From contig CM063108.1 of NCBI GenBank assembly GCA_031841125.1, positions 56,690,122 through 56,754,121 of the forward strand: a stretch of DNA of 64,000 nucleotides, written 5' to 3'. This DNA comes from Acanthococcus lagerstroemiae (lineage: Eukaryota > Arthropoda > Insecta > Hemiptera > Eriococcidae). The translations under genes and the position numbers were made by a program. The notes beneath the pieces were generated by a model. The model was given only the letters and a program-made list of their open reading frames with translations. It was not told the DNA's origin and did no database searches. Of this stretch, positions 35,525 to 46,257 are shown piece after piece (position 1 is the first letter of the stretch; every line of letters begins with the position of its first letter).

Positions 35525-35650
35525 TACAGCCATGTTGTTGATAGAAATTTCCATGCCCCCCCCCCAACCCGAAGCCAGTCCGTATGATTTAGCTCTTCAT
35601 GGTGACAATTCAGTTCAGTGGTTGAAATTTCCATGGAAATTAATTTTCTC
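35525..35650 (+). repeat. Dispersed copy of the 31.4-31.9 kb hairpin arm
   Basis: It shares TATGATTTAGCTCTTCATGG and the CAATTCAGTTCAGTGG block with the hairpin at 31371-31885, here as a single arm, next to a C-run (35558-35567). Confidence 0.65.
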
Positions 35651-35654
35651 TCTT

Positions 35655-35800
35655 CTAGCCATGTTGATCTTGATCTTTGATGCGCCCTGCGCTACTACAG
35701 TCTTCAGCCGTGTTGTTAATTTTTCTTCCAGCCATGTGCTCATTGATCCTGATTTTTGCTGCGTCCTGCGCGACTACAGTCTGCAGCCGGGTTGTTCAAG
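35655..35800 (+). repeat. Tandem duplication of ~80 bp
   Basis: CCTGCGCTACTACAGTCTTC and CCTGCGCGACTACAGTCTGC are 80 bp apart, each preceded by TTCTAGCCATGTTG or TTCCAGCCATGTGC and followed by AGCCGTGTTGTT or AGCCGGGTTGTT. It is a degenerate two-copy repeat. Confidence 0.6.
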
Positions 35801-37670
35801 AAATTTCCAGGTAATGGGTTTTTAATTAGGGTACGAAAGCATATAAACGTATTTTTTGGTGTGTGAGGGGGTCCCCCTCCCCGTGGATCCGCGCCGGAGC
35901 CAAGTATAGAGAGCAAAATTAAACGTGAACACAAAACTAAACAAAAGGGGTACACTCAGGGTTAAGCAATTTTATTTCTCAAATTAGGGTTCTCAGGGTT
36001 TTTCTAGAGGAATGATGGAGGGGGGTGATCACGTCTCTGAGGGCACTGAAATATTTTTTTAGAACACAAAAATTCGTTAATCACGGTGACGAGAATATTT
36101 TCACAGTAAATTCATCGTGATATAAGATTTGTGTCCTTTCCTGCCGACAAGTCCACCAGTCGACATTATTAAATAACGTTCTCTCTTTTTGTTCGTTCAT
36201 TAACCCTATAGAATGGCGCTCAAAGATGAGAGATGTTTTTCCTACGAGGGTCACTTACTTAGGGTGACGCCCTCCTCTCTCGCCTGTCTCAAATTTATGA
36301 CTCCTGGCGGAACTGGTTAGTAGCAAATAGGACCTGAAAGGAACAAGAAAATCCTTTCGTTTAGCTTCTGAACGCTGCAATTTTATACAGGGTGACTTAG
36401 TAGTTACATGTCCCTAATTTTTTTATTATTACTAGGGGGCTTTACCTGTTGGCTATTCCAGAACCCAACTCTTACCGATATTTGCTACGCTCATTCTGAT
36501 GCTTTAGTCGCTTTGCTTTCAGGCTGACCAGTGACGTACCCAGACGACATTGTTGAGGAAAAAAGGAGAGAAATAATCATAAATTTTCATAATATGTTTA
36601 ATATGTACCAACCAGAAACATTTCAAAATCGATGAGCTACCTCCTTATAATTGATATTTTTTTGAATCAGTATGCAAAGTAAGTGGTTGTTTTTTCAATT
36701 TCACTGGTTAATCGCCCAACTTTCCCAGCTTTTCCCTACTTAGGCCTATTTTTGCAAAATTCCCTACCTGTATTGTGCCATCAAAAAGTGTGTAGTAGGA
36801 ATTGTCCTCTGCCCACTAGGGTAAATCTTCGTGACTTACTGCTTTACTGTCTGCTTCAGACTCTAAATTTTAGTGACTGGCGATTGGGGGGGGGGGGAGT
36901 CAACCCTCAGAACACATCAGCATAATATTATTGATACATCATCCTTAATGCGCCTACTTTTCTAGAAAACGGAGAGGTAGGGATATTAGTTTCTGCAAGG
37001 GGGCCAAGTTTTGAAAGCTTTTCTCCCCCCCTCACTGTTTTATAATTTGAGGAACCTTTAACTTCAGAATTATCTGTTCGAGGCCGTCGCTAGGAAGTTT
37101 TTTGTTGGAGGCGAGAAAAAATACTGACTAAAATATAAAAAATTTCAGTTGAAACAAAAAGTTTCATTTTTCGGATTTGGCCAATTGACTAGTAGAATTT
37201 GTCGAGCACTGAATTTTAAAACATGGGGGCAGGAGTGCTTCCCTCTCCATCGTATAGCCTGGCCCTACATCTATCGCAGAAAACTCAACGATAAGGTGAA
37301 GACGGAACCGTTCTCTAAAATTCTCCGGCTGAAAAACTGAATGTTTTTCGATTACAGTCAAAAGTGAAAATTTTGTCAGCTTGCGCGATTGAAGACCGGC
37401 CGTTAAAAAGGTGCTTAGTTGAAGACTGATCACTTTTCAAGGAATAGAACAGAAGTTTTGCTCGTTTGGAATTCAATGTTTTTCTGGAGGATTTTCTGAC
37501 CTGTTTCAGTGTTCAGTATTGAAGAAGAAAATTGCATTTAGTTTTCTTTCTTTTTTTTGCTGATGAATTGTGAAATTTCGGCAAATTTTCAAGCTCAAAA
37601 TAAGTACCCCCGAGGTTAACATTTCGTCTTTTTTGTATTACCTCATTCGTTCATTCAAATCCTGTAGAAA

Positions 37671-38143
37671 CAGGGACGTACCGAAGAGTTTTTCCTGGGG
37701 GGGGGGGGAGAACCAAAAGTCCCCACCGACTCAACTCAAAATAGAAAAACCTTTTGACTTGTTGGATTTTTCCAACTGACTCAACTCAAAATTCCTAAGT
37801 AACGAAGCCAAAGAAGAAGAACCATTTGACTTGTTGGGTTTTCCCAACTTCTTAACTCAAGTCCCTATAGCAACTCGCCAGATTTCAACCTAGGCCGGTT
37901 TTTCGGCCAGAAGAGAAGAGGGCTAAGACTGCCCTAACAGCCTCCCTGACGTCTCTGAAGTAATGCTCGAAATGGCAGATTCCAGGGCTCGGGTTGAGAA
38001 CAAATTAGAAGAAAAAAAAGGTATCAAAACAAAAAGCTCCGTCTAACTAAAATGGTAAATTTTCCCAACTGCTGAGTGAAAAATTCTTATTGGGGGGGGG
38101 GGGGTGTAAGTTGCCTTTCCTACTCCCTGTCGGTACGTCTCTA
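37671..38143. mobile_element. CAGGGACGTA hAT-type element, copy 2, with nested SINE piece
   Basis: Ends are CAGGGACGTACC (left) and GGTACGTCTCTA (right), with 8-bp flanks TGTAGAAA and TGTACAAG (6 of 8 identical). The inside has G-runs at both ends and the AACAAGTCAAAAGG-type units in complement. A 5'-truncated SINE (37870-38007, plus strand, without the tRNA head) is nested inside. It has no transposase. Confidence 0.75.
37870..38007 (+). mobile_element. 5'-truncated SINE nested in a hAT element
   Basis: It matches the body and tail of the SINE at 63737-63941 (complement) from CAACTCGCCAGATTTCAACC to GGGTTGAGAACAAATTAG, followed by an A-rich tail. The tRNA-like head is absent, as expected for an incomplete reverse transcription product. 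It dates the SINE as younger than the element it interrupts. Confidence 0.8.
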
Positions 38144-38252
38144 TGTACAAGCTCGTTTTTTACTCTCTTTTTAAAAACCTTTTGGAGCATCCAGAGTAGA
38201 ATCAATTTAGTCACAAAAGCTAATTTTCTTACCGTGAACGAACTTTGATTCA

Positions 38253-38462
38253 ATGATCTACTCAGACGAACATGGAACCAAATTCATTGAGCAAGTATTT
38301 TTACTACCGAATCATTTCACTTCAATGCAACAAATTGTTCATTTTTCGATTTCTAAAAGGAGTGACTCAAAACCCCTGTATCCAGACTCGGAACCAGAAT
38401 TCTTCCATTGGATAGATTCCGAGTTGGCTCTTAAAAGCGATATAATTTCAATTTTTTGTTGA
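38253..38462 (+). CDS. Candidate small ORF, unknown
   Basis: A 69-codon ORF with an ATG, starting MIYSDEHGTKFIEQVFLLPN and ending in ELALKSDIISIFC. Composition looks protein-like (balanced residues, no repeats), but I see no known domain and no clear splice sites. It lies just beyond the nested hAT element at 37671-38143 and 100 bp before the KEN-box ORF on the same strand, so the two could be exons of one gene. Chance is the main alternative. Confidence 0.13.
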   Translation: MIYSDEHGTKFIEQVFLLPNHFTSMQQIVHFSISKRSDSKPLYPDSEPEFFHWIDSELALKSDIISIFC

Positions 38463-38561
38463 GTTTCTACGACAAATTTCATTTTCAACGGTCAAGGAAG
38501 TAATCCCCTAAATCCTTCCCCTTAAAACCAGCTTTGCCTGCATTTACGACCGAACGCTAAA

Positions 38562-38807
38562 ATGAATTCTAACTTTGAACACGAAAATACTTTATTCGTT
38601 TCAAAAGAAAGCGACAATCTTCCTAATACAAAAATGTCAAAAGAAAATACGTCAAACGTGGTCAAAAACATCCAACTTTCAACCAAAAAAAGCCGGCCCC
38701 GTCGCAACACCTTCTTTAACGGTCGTTCAGCTTTCGGAAACAGGAATGAGATCGCCGGGCAACGACCTCAACTTGGTATCACAGCATTTCAACGTTACCG
38801 AGTCTAG
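38562..38807 (+). CDS. Candidate small protein with KEN box, antisense to the LSM11 3' UTR
   Basis: An 81-codon ATG-to-stop ORF with ordinary codon use and no low complexity. It begins MNSNFEHENTLFVSKESDN. Residues 27-29 are KEN (in MSKENTSN), an APC/C degron form. A basic stretch, KKSRPRRNTFF, follows, and RSAFGNRNE (55-63) loosely resembles a destruction box with Phe in place of Leu. A possible donor (CTTG/GTATCA) near 38776 could make this a first exon. It overlaps the predicted LSM11 3' UTR on the opposite strand. The function is unknown. It may be chance, a first exon, or a retrocopy fragment. Confidence 0.22.
   Translation: MNSNFEHENTLFVSKESDNLPNTKMSKENTSNVVKNIQLSTKKSRPRRNTFFNGRSAFGNRNEIAGQRPQLGITAFQRYRV
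38591..38596 (-). terminator. AATAAA polyadenylation signal of LSM11
   Basis: On the minus strand AATAAA lies about 285 bases after the LSM11 TGA, and it is the first canonical signal I found downstream. It predicts a 3' UTR of roughly 300 bases. That UTR would run antisense to the plus-strand ORF at 38562-38807. Confidence 0.5.
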
Positions 38808-38880
38808 AAACGTTTCTGTACATTCGTCATACAACTTGTCGAATATATAAAAGCAACACAGGCACCGCAATGACCCCGCG

Positions 38881-39140
38881 TCAACTCGGCTCCACCATCA
38901 CCAGCACAATCTGCTCGCCCCTGATCATCATCTGATCGACGTGCCGCTCGCACACATCCTTTCCTTTCAGTCTCTTTTTCACGATCCACCTCGGAATCCA
39001 GCAGCATGCGTGCGTTTTGCCCGATTTACGACCTTCCGGATTATGTTTATGTAACGAGTAGCCGCTACTCGGCAATAAATTACTTTCATCGTCTTCGCCG
39101 CTTTTTTCGCACATTCCTTCGGCCACCGTCGTAACCAGTC
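38881..39140 (-). CDS. LSM11: LSM11 coding exon 5 (Sm2 motif and stop)
   Basis: A 260-bp terminal exon with acceptor GTTCTAG and TGA at 38881. It encodes an acidic then Lys/His-rich inter-motif linker and ends with VCERHVDQMMIRGEQIVLVM, the Sm2 motif (I/V-R-G-x-x-I/V-V-L-V), five residues before the stop. It supplies the two bases that complete a Gly codon from exon 4, so the reading frame is continuous. Confidence 0.9.
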
Positions 39141-42100
39141 CTAGAACAAGAACACAAACTGTTAAAATCGATTATAGTATTTTCGATTAAAAAAGAAGAA
39201 AGAAAGAGAGAGAGAAAAAAAAGGAAAAAAACCATAAAGCGAAACCTTTTCTCCCCGATGGCGGCATATCAAACCGGATTTTCAGTTTGCAAGTCGCCTT
39301 GTCCGCGATACGCACAAACGGTACACGTTTTGGAGCGAAAAAGAAGAAAAAAGCTTCAAGAATTTTCCACATTTGATGGGGCCGGGGTGAATGGTGAACG
39401 TAGAAGGCGATAGGCGGCAACAAGGTCGAGAAAAAGAGATCAGAAACCGAGTGCAGCTAACGAGTGAAAGTGCAATTAAAAACTGCCCATACGTAATTAT
39501 TTCCGTACAGCGATGCTGTTTTTATTGTAATCGCGTGAATCTACTCATAATATAAATAATTATTGTGCGATAATAAATTATCTAAGGAAATGTAATTCGG
39601 ATGCGTCCATCGTTTTATGAAAGCACTCGCGTTAATCCCGATGACCTGGACCACCGCTGAAGTCCCACGACTCCCGCGGAGTCGTTTCGTTTTGGATTTA
39701 CCTTTACAGAACAAAAATGGATGTTGATGCGGCATTCTTGAATAGTACACTTGAGGAACCAGTATTCGTAAAAATACCAGATGGTCAGAACTAAGCGGGT
39801 AAAGATAAAAGGTCGGTCTTATCGAAACGGACATTCTACGAACTTAAAGTTAGTCTTAAACGGTGGTATTTTAAGGAAGAAGTCGACCTCTGAGGTTACA
39901 CCGCGTTCATTCGTATAATCTGTTCACACTTTTCTGTTTCTGTTTTTTTCACCTGCAACTGGTGGTTTGCCTTTCCGTCGCGGCCGGTTCCACGTTTCGA
40001 ATACGTCCTTCAGAACTAGGTTCCAGTGCTTGTCAAAAGCCTCCACAAAGCCTAGACAGAAACCGCGTATGCTGACTGCGCTTCTGGTGTACACCTGCGA
40101 ACAAGAAAGAGACTCCTTAATTTGGCGAACATATTAAATAGTTAATACCCTAGCCGAGCAACATGCAGGTATATAATTCTGTCGAACTGACAGATTGAGT
40201 CAAATCGAATCGAATCGACTTCGCTCCGTAAATACGGAATACGGTTTCGCGGAATTTCAACTTTAAAAACACAGCCACCAAAAACTCATTAAATTCGACT
40301 CGAATAGAAAGCAGTGGGGGGAGACAAAACGAAGAATTTGTGTAATGCAATTCGGTGTCTCTAACCTTGACTCGTAACTTCTCGTCCATGCATTTCTTCA
40401 AGAAACTTAGAGGGCCTTTCACAGTCTGGTCCATTCGAGTTAATACATTTTTATTCGGTTTTCGTGGCTGGCGCACGTCTGCAAGCAGATAATAATTTAC
40501 AATTAGATTACTTATGGTAATATTTTCTTCTGCTGTTTCGTACTTCTTGCCGAAGGTCATGTTGTACAACAATCCAGTCATACGAATGTCATTAGACTAG
40601 ACTGTTTCGCCAGCATTTGAATTTGAAAGACTGTAAATAATCATTGGTTCCAAACAGAATCACTCAAGTAGACGGAATGACTCATTATAGAGGATATTCA
40701 TCACATCGCAGTCGTGTAAAACGTTTTATTTGTGTTTTTTATGTGGACTATAGAGTTACATAAAATCATGAATCAGAGAACTAGTAAGCCTGACCCATTC
40801 CACTGCACAAGTACAGTGTGTTCTTCAGTTGATGAATAATTATAATGAAAGATTAAGAATGATTAGGGACACCAGCTTGTCGGATCTGAAGTTTCTGATT
40901 TTGCAATCCCAGTATAAATATATCCCGAATTCCACTCTCTAATGCTGACAATTAACAGATAGAAATGGAAGGAATAAAAGAAATTACAGATACATAAGAG
41001 TCTTAGAGAAATGTAGACACGGATAGGCAAGATCATAAATTCACTGATCTAGATCATTTAAAAAATTAAAACAGATCACAGATCAGAAGATGATTTTAAA
41101 GGAACAAATCTAAAGAATTACAGAAACCCTTCAAACATGTGCCGACATGCTAAATCTGTCTCTTTTTCGACACAGTATTGTAGGGGAATTTCACACAGAA
41201 TTCGATACAAGAATCGAGTTACCGAGTTGACATCGACTGTTGGGTAGAATTTAGCATCGACATTAATACATAATACCATTCGAAACTCGATATCGAAGTG
41301 GTAACTCAACTTTCATAGTGAATTCTCCACCCAATTAGATCACAATGTTGAGTCAAAAAGCGACAAATTTTGAATGTCAACAAGAGCTGATAAACCAAAA
41401 ACTGTAACAGAACCTACAAGTACAATAACCGTTGTATAACTGTTAACAAACTGATAACGTAACTGTAACTGTTTAGATACAATCAAATAACAAAACGTTA
41501 ACCATAACTGTTAATCTTATAAATCAAATAACTTGACCATAATAATGACGGTTCTTCTACATAAAAACCATACAAACCATCCCTGACTGTTAACAATATG
41601 AATCCAATAACTTGAACAATAATCGTTTACTATATTCTTGCACTTATGACAGAACTGAACTTTTGTATTAACTATATTTCAAGGAAGAAATTATGATATT
41701 CTGATCTTTCTGATATTTAGATCATAATTTCCCCCAAGTTTTAGGATCTTTAATCATGGTCTCAGATCATCTGTAAGTTAGGTAAACAGCCACGATTATT
41801 CAGAACAAAATTCCAATTATTTTTTACCTTATCTACAACGAATGATCTTGCCCATCCTTGCATACAGGTCACAGAATTGATAAAAATGAACATAATTACA
41901 ACGTAGATAGAAATGGTTAGAGTTGATTGAATTAACAGGAATGTAATTGATGAAAGGATAGCATTTCTAGAATCAGGATTGAGTGAAGAAAGGGCATCTG
42001 GCGAAAAGAACAAAACAGTAGGTAGTCGATCATCTGTACTAGATAGAACAAGAAAAATAACCTCCACTGTTCATTTCGTAGAAAACTGACAAAACCAATA

Positions 42101-45100
42101 TTATTTGATTCCTCACTGATTATAATATGAAGTTTTATGAGAGAAATGGCATAGAGAATAAGAAATTATCATTTTCACTGAACAGCAGTATTTGGAATCT
42201 TGGGTTGATATTGATTATTATTGATGTATCACTATTACAAAATCTCGTAATATCACATCAATTCCTTTACTTATCGAAGCCCAGGAGTTCATGATTACGA
42301 AGTTATTGATGATTAATAATATTCTTGATATAAATCCTAAATTAAAAAAAAAAATCAAATATAACAGTATTTAAAAGGCTATAGACAATAATTACTGATG
42401 GTCAAATTCTTTCATATGATTACGATAACATCAGAGAGGACAAAAGCAACTTCTAAAGAATCAGAACACGAGTCAGCATGTGAGCAACAACCTCCTTCAT
42501 TCACACAGACCTACTGATAGCACTGATATTTTACAGTACGGAGACTGATGATAGAAGTTATATTTGATCAAAATGACAGAAATAAAAGAATTATTGATTA
42601 AAATGACCAAAATGATAGAACTGGCAGGTGTGAAGGGATAGAAGATTGAGAATTCATAGAATAGTAGAATTGATGTAAGTACAGAGAAGAAATGAAAGAG
42701 ACGACAGAACTGATAGAAATGAATGAATCGAAGTAGACTGAAATGAATTATGAAAGAAATTGATAAATAATCAGTAATTGATAGAAAAATGAACAGAATC
42801 AGGGAATTTAGAGAAACTGGGGTTCATACCCAAACGTTTACAGTTTTTAATTTTTAACGGTCACGTAGGTTCTAAGTTTCATCAGTATTGCAGCTCTATA
42901 AAATTACAGGCGAAGGATAATTGGGACGTTAACATTGCCTAGGTAGCGCTAGTGTAACACACTAAAACAAACTAAGTAACACTCAACACATTAGGAACGT
43001 TTGGGGGATTATTTCAGCTTCTCTACTCTTCTACATCAAAAATCGCGATTTTCAATTTCACGCAATTTCATTTAAAAAACGTCTATGGAGGTAAGTCTTT
43101 TCTTATCCTGATAGCTCAGTGCTATTACTAAAATTATTTCAACCAACTTTCTTTCAAAAACGATTTTCATAACACACCAAAGGCGTTTAAAGATAGCACT
43201 CTTTTTACACGTTTTCTATATGAACGAGTTAAATTATTCCCCAGTTGTAGAAGCAGGGCTACCAACATAGGTACTTTTGGTTAACTTCCCCATAAAAGTA
43301 GATTCAGTTTTCTATCCCCTGTAATGGTTATAGATTGTGGACATGATTTGAATTAATAATCGGTAACAATTTATAGGTTACCAATAATTAACAAATCATG
43401 AACATAGTTATTTCAGTTACATTAGTTTAGTCGCGATGTTATAGTTGTTTTGGTTACAGATGAACTTAATGAGAAATCAAACGGTTCTGGTTAAAAATAT
43501 GGTTAAGAATTTTAACACCAGTGGTTGAAATTATAGAATATGCATAGATGGGGAAGACATGAATGATAGAAACTACAGAAACCGAGATAAAAGAAATAAT
43601 TAATACTAATTATTGATGGAAATGAAAGAAATAACGGGAACTAGAGTCAGTAGATGAATATGAACAAAATTACAGACATGACAGAGTTGATACATTTCAC
43701 AGAAATGAAAGAAATTATAGATATTACAAAATTAGTTGGATGGACTAAATGAGAAAATGATGAAACTGGTAAAAATTATAGAAATAATAGATTTGATAGA
43801 AATGAAGGAACAAATAAAAATGATCACATAATAGAAATGACCACCGTCCTAAGGCGTACTAATACGAGTTTTTTTAATTTCCAAAAGATGGAGGAAGAAA
43901 AAATATTCTAATTTTTCCAAATGCGAAAAGTAAATTTTTCTGACTGAAAAATTCTAAAATCGATTGGCAAAAATAAGAAAAGAAACTAATATCTATTATT
44001 TTTTAAAACTGGGCTACCATATGATACGATTTTGCCAACTGATAGGAATAGTCACCATTAGAAATGAGCAAATAACAAAAAAATTGTTTTTAGACTATGA
44101 CAATTGATTGCTTAATTTGTCATGTTTTTTTCTCACAGACGGTGGTTTTGCCACAGATAATCCTCGGTATGAGAGAGCGCCAGCTGCTTCCCTGTTGTGT
44201 TTAAAAACATGCAAAACAATTAAATAAATAATAGAATTCATGGACATGACTGAAATGATAGGGACGATGAAGAAGAATACTGTTATAAATGAACAAAAGA
44301 CAGGGAGGGTTTTAATGGAACTAAGAGAAGTGGAGAAATTCAAACACAGAATTGACAGAAATGAAATGGGGAAAAAAACACGAACAGAAACTACAGAAAT
44401 GATCGGAATTGATAAAATGATAAAAATAGAAGAAATTAAGTAAATTGATGAAACTCTGGAGATTGAAGGAATCCTTCCCCCTGAAATATATACAGCCGTT
44501 CTTAATAAATTTGTCGAATAATTTTTTCCGCTCTCAATCTCTCTCGTTTTCTATTTTCTAAACAAGTCATCGAACGAAAGAAAATACTCCTCGTCCAAAA
44601 AATTGACGGAAAATAGATTTTAAAAGCAAACCTTCGACAACATACACTATCCCATGAAAGTGTAGCGCTTAGTAAAACAGCCGGCGCTCAACCGATGAAT
44701 CTCGAGCCATAAAAATCTTTCGAAAACGAAGACAAGAGAATCAAAGATCAGAGTTCGTCTTTCGATAACGAACGGTTTTCGGTGGAGACTAAAATCGAGA
44801 TCGCGTTCGAAATTATAAATTTACGACGACCAGTTCGAAATTTAAACGCGGCTCGGCCCGGCGAACTTTCGTATGCAAAAAGGGAACGTTAGTGAAAATT
44901 GCAGTGACGTCATAGGCAGTGAAAATAATGTTACGGAGCGTCCGACGAGAGTACGGAAGTTCGACTTTGAATGAAGTATCGAACAGCCGCGGTTGTCTCG
45001 AGACGCGATTCTGTCATTCTATCGTCCCACGAAAGCACACACTAGTCAGGAGTGCCACGATACCTGTTCGACAAATCGGTATTCAAATTCAATTAGCAGT

Positions 45101-46257
45101 GTTAATAAACTCAGGGTGAATGAACCCTCTCAGCGATTATACATCTGTACCAACGTATCGCCTTTTTTCCGCTCGTTTCCACAAGAGGTCAACGACCGAC
45201 ACCGTAACTTTTCTAATGTAAAACCCGCTGAGGGTGCGCTGCATCAAACTTCATTAATTTCACCAAGTCGTAGCTTTTTCACCCCCCGTTTGTAAGATTA
45301 ATGACAGGTAGTACGAGTTATTCGAATTTAAATAGAAAAATAAGAAAACTGAATTATTATTCGCAGAAGTATCGCGACGATAAGTTTTTGTTTATTGGAA
45401 AATTTGTTGCGGAGCTATTAACCCTGCTGGTAGTTCGCAGGTTCAGTCGAGTAGAAAATAAATTACCAGTGTAGAAATACGAAAATGGGAGCTTTGAGTT
45501 GGTACTCCGCAGTGATTAATACCAGTTCAATGGCTGCATCGAGTCGAATGTTTACTTACAGGGTCTATAAGATGTAGGAATAACAAATCGTACCTATGTT
45601 TGTTTCACACGTTAGTTTTTACTGACGAATGTTAACAGTTAACTTAATACTCCGAAAAGATTCACCTTGGGATGGTCCCGCGGACGGTTCTGCCGTTTTC
45701 GTTTCTTCTGTTTTTTTCTTCGCAGGCACCTAGAAATAACAAACAACAAACATACTGATAAAATTGAGTACAAGCTTGATTTTTTTCTCGAATCAGGTCG
45801 ACGGAAATGAAAAACTTGTAATCACTCGGATAGCAATAATCTCAACCGTTTTCACTACCAGACAAATCGAACGTATCGAGTAGTTATCTTCTAACGATAT
45901 ATAATACTATTAAAATGTACGATGTGCTTCCAAGATATTAACGTTGTTCCAAGTCAGTCCGATTTTACGATGCAAGAATAATTAGTTCTTATTTGAACAT
46001 TCTCGAACTGTAGAATAAGTTATATTACTAGTACAACAAAAACTCGTCAGGATAATTTTAGTAGCAATTATGGCTGTATTTACTGTTCGTTTCCTGGGAA
46101 ATATGCCGTCTTCTGTCTCCACAAACCATGACAGATTATCAAGTATTGGTGCGTTTGGTCTTGGTATCCTAACACTCTCCTCGGGGGCGTAGAGTGCTTT
46201 CTCTGCGTTAAAATGTGGCGAGCTCAAGTCTAATTCTTCATTCTGCTTTCCTTCCAT
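38881..46257 (-). CDS. LSM11: LSM11, U7 snRNP-specific Sm-like protein (complete, five coding exons)
   Basis: LSM11 is a subunit of the U7 snRNP Sm ring and works in histone pre-mRNA 3'-end cleavage in the nucleus. Coding exons, in transcript order, are 46257-46084, 45729-45666, 40478-40366, 40094-39953 and 39140-38881. They join in phase through GT-AG introns (phases 0, 1, 0, 1) to give 250 residues. The N-terminal exon carries LDLSSPHFNAEKALYAPE and NAPILDNLSWFV, matching the conserved N-terminal LSM11 motif (from knowledge of the family). Exons 3-4 give the Sm1 motif (GPLSFLKKCMDEKLRVK, then RGFCLGFVEAFDKHWNLVLKDV spread over residues of exon 4). Exon 5 holds the linker typical of LSM11 and then Sm2 (RHVDQMMIRGEQIVLVMV). 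The start ATG at 46257 has an in-frame TAA eight codons upstream. The human protein is longer, mainly in its N-terminus and linker. No break is visible, so the gene looks intact. Confidence 0.9.
39714..39885 (+). pseudogene. Ty1/copia reverse transcriptase fragment
   Basis: The plus strand reads KMDVDAAFLNSTLEEPVFVK then IPDG, a copia-type reverse transcriptase opening (x-M-D-V-x-x-A-F-L-N-G). An in-frame TAA at 39792 follows, then VLSKRTFYELKVSLKRWYF, equivalent to the L-Y-G-L-K-x-x-x-R-x-W-Y block. It is oriented opposite to LSM11, inside its last intron. No LTRs or integrase are visible nearby. Confidence 0.75.
39953..40094 (-). CDS. LSM11: LSM11 coding exon 4 (Sm1 motif)
   Basis: A 142-bp exon with acceptor TTCGCAG and donor GCAG/GTGAAA. 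It encodes VYTRSAVSIRGFCLGFVEAF then DKHWNLVLKDVFETWNRPRR. The G-F-x-x-A-F-D-K-H-W-N-x-x-L-x-D-V core is the Sm1 beta2-beta3 signature, with DKHWN as in LSM11 and LSM10-type proteins. It is followed by the basic stretch RPRRKGKPP that begins the LSM11-specific insertion between Sm1 and Sm2. Confidence 0.92.
40366..40478 (-). CDS. LSM11: LSM11 coding exon 3 (start of Sm1)
   Basis: A 113-bp exon with acceptor CTTGCAG and donor AAG/GTTAGA. It encodes NKNVLTRMDQTVKGPLSFL followed by KKCMDEKLRVK. The pattern VLTRM, then GPLS, then CMxExxRVKV is the hallmark opening of the LSM11 Sm fold, and it was the motif that identified the gene. The phase (2 bases in, phase 0 out) fits both neighbours. Confidence 0.9.
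42540..44455. repeat. Low-complexity GATAGAAATGA region in the LSM11 intron
   Basis: Long stretches use the words ATAGAAATGA, AATTGATAGAA, GACAGAAAT and AAATGATAGAAC (42540-42800, 43540-43850, 44225-44455) with few other features between. It is strongly purine-biased on the plus strand, hence pyrimidine-rich in the LSM11 pre-mRNA. The intervening 42800-43540 is ordinary AT-rich DNA. Confidence 0.6.
45666..45729 (-). CDS. LSM11: LSM11 coding exon 2
   Basis: A 64-bp exon with acceptor CTAG and donor AAG/GTGAAT. It encodes a Lys/Glu/Thr/Ser-rich, probably disordered linker beginning VPAKKKTEETKTAEPS and leaves one base (phase 1), which the next exon completes to GAC. The flanking intron towards exon 1 is 354 bp; the one towards exon 3 is about 5.2 kb. 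Confidence 0.8.
46084..46257 (-). CDS. LSM11: LSM11 coding exon 1
   Basis: This 174-bp exon runs from the ATG to a phase-0 donor (ACA then GTAAAT). It encodes 58 residues starting MEGKQNEELDLSSPHF. The acidic-hydrophobic block with ALYAPEE and PNAPILDNL is the region that in known LSM11 proteins contacts FLASH. Presence of an upstream in-frame TAA and absence of any other upstream ATG in frame fix the start. Confidence 0.88.

Larger units (their letters stand above)
34284..37670. other. Unassigned intergenic sequence with G- and C-runs
   Basis: Apart from the repeats at 35525-35800 there are a C-run (35558-35567) and a G-run (36886-36897). Short frames at 34319-34540, 36683-36925 and 37149-37340 match nothing I recognise. 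Confidence 0.3.

Noticed and set aside
42540..44455. CRISPR-like or regulated satellite array in the LSM11 intron
   Set aside because: There is no regular repeat-spacer structure; it is loosely repeated GATAGAAATGA words, and CRISPR is not expected in an animal nuclear genome.
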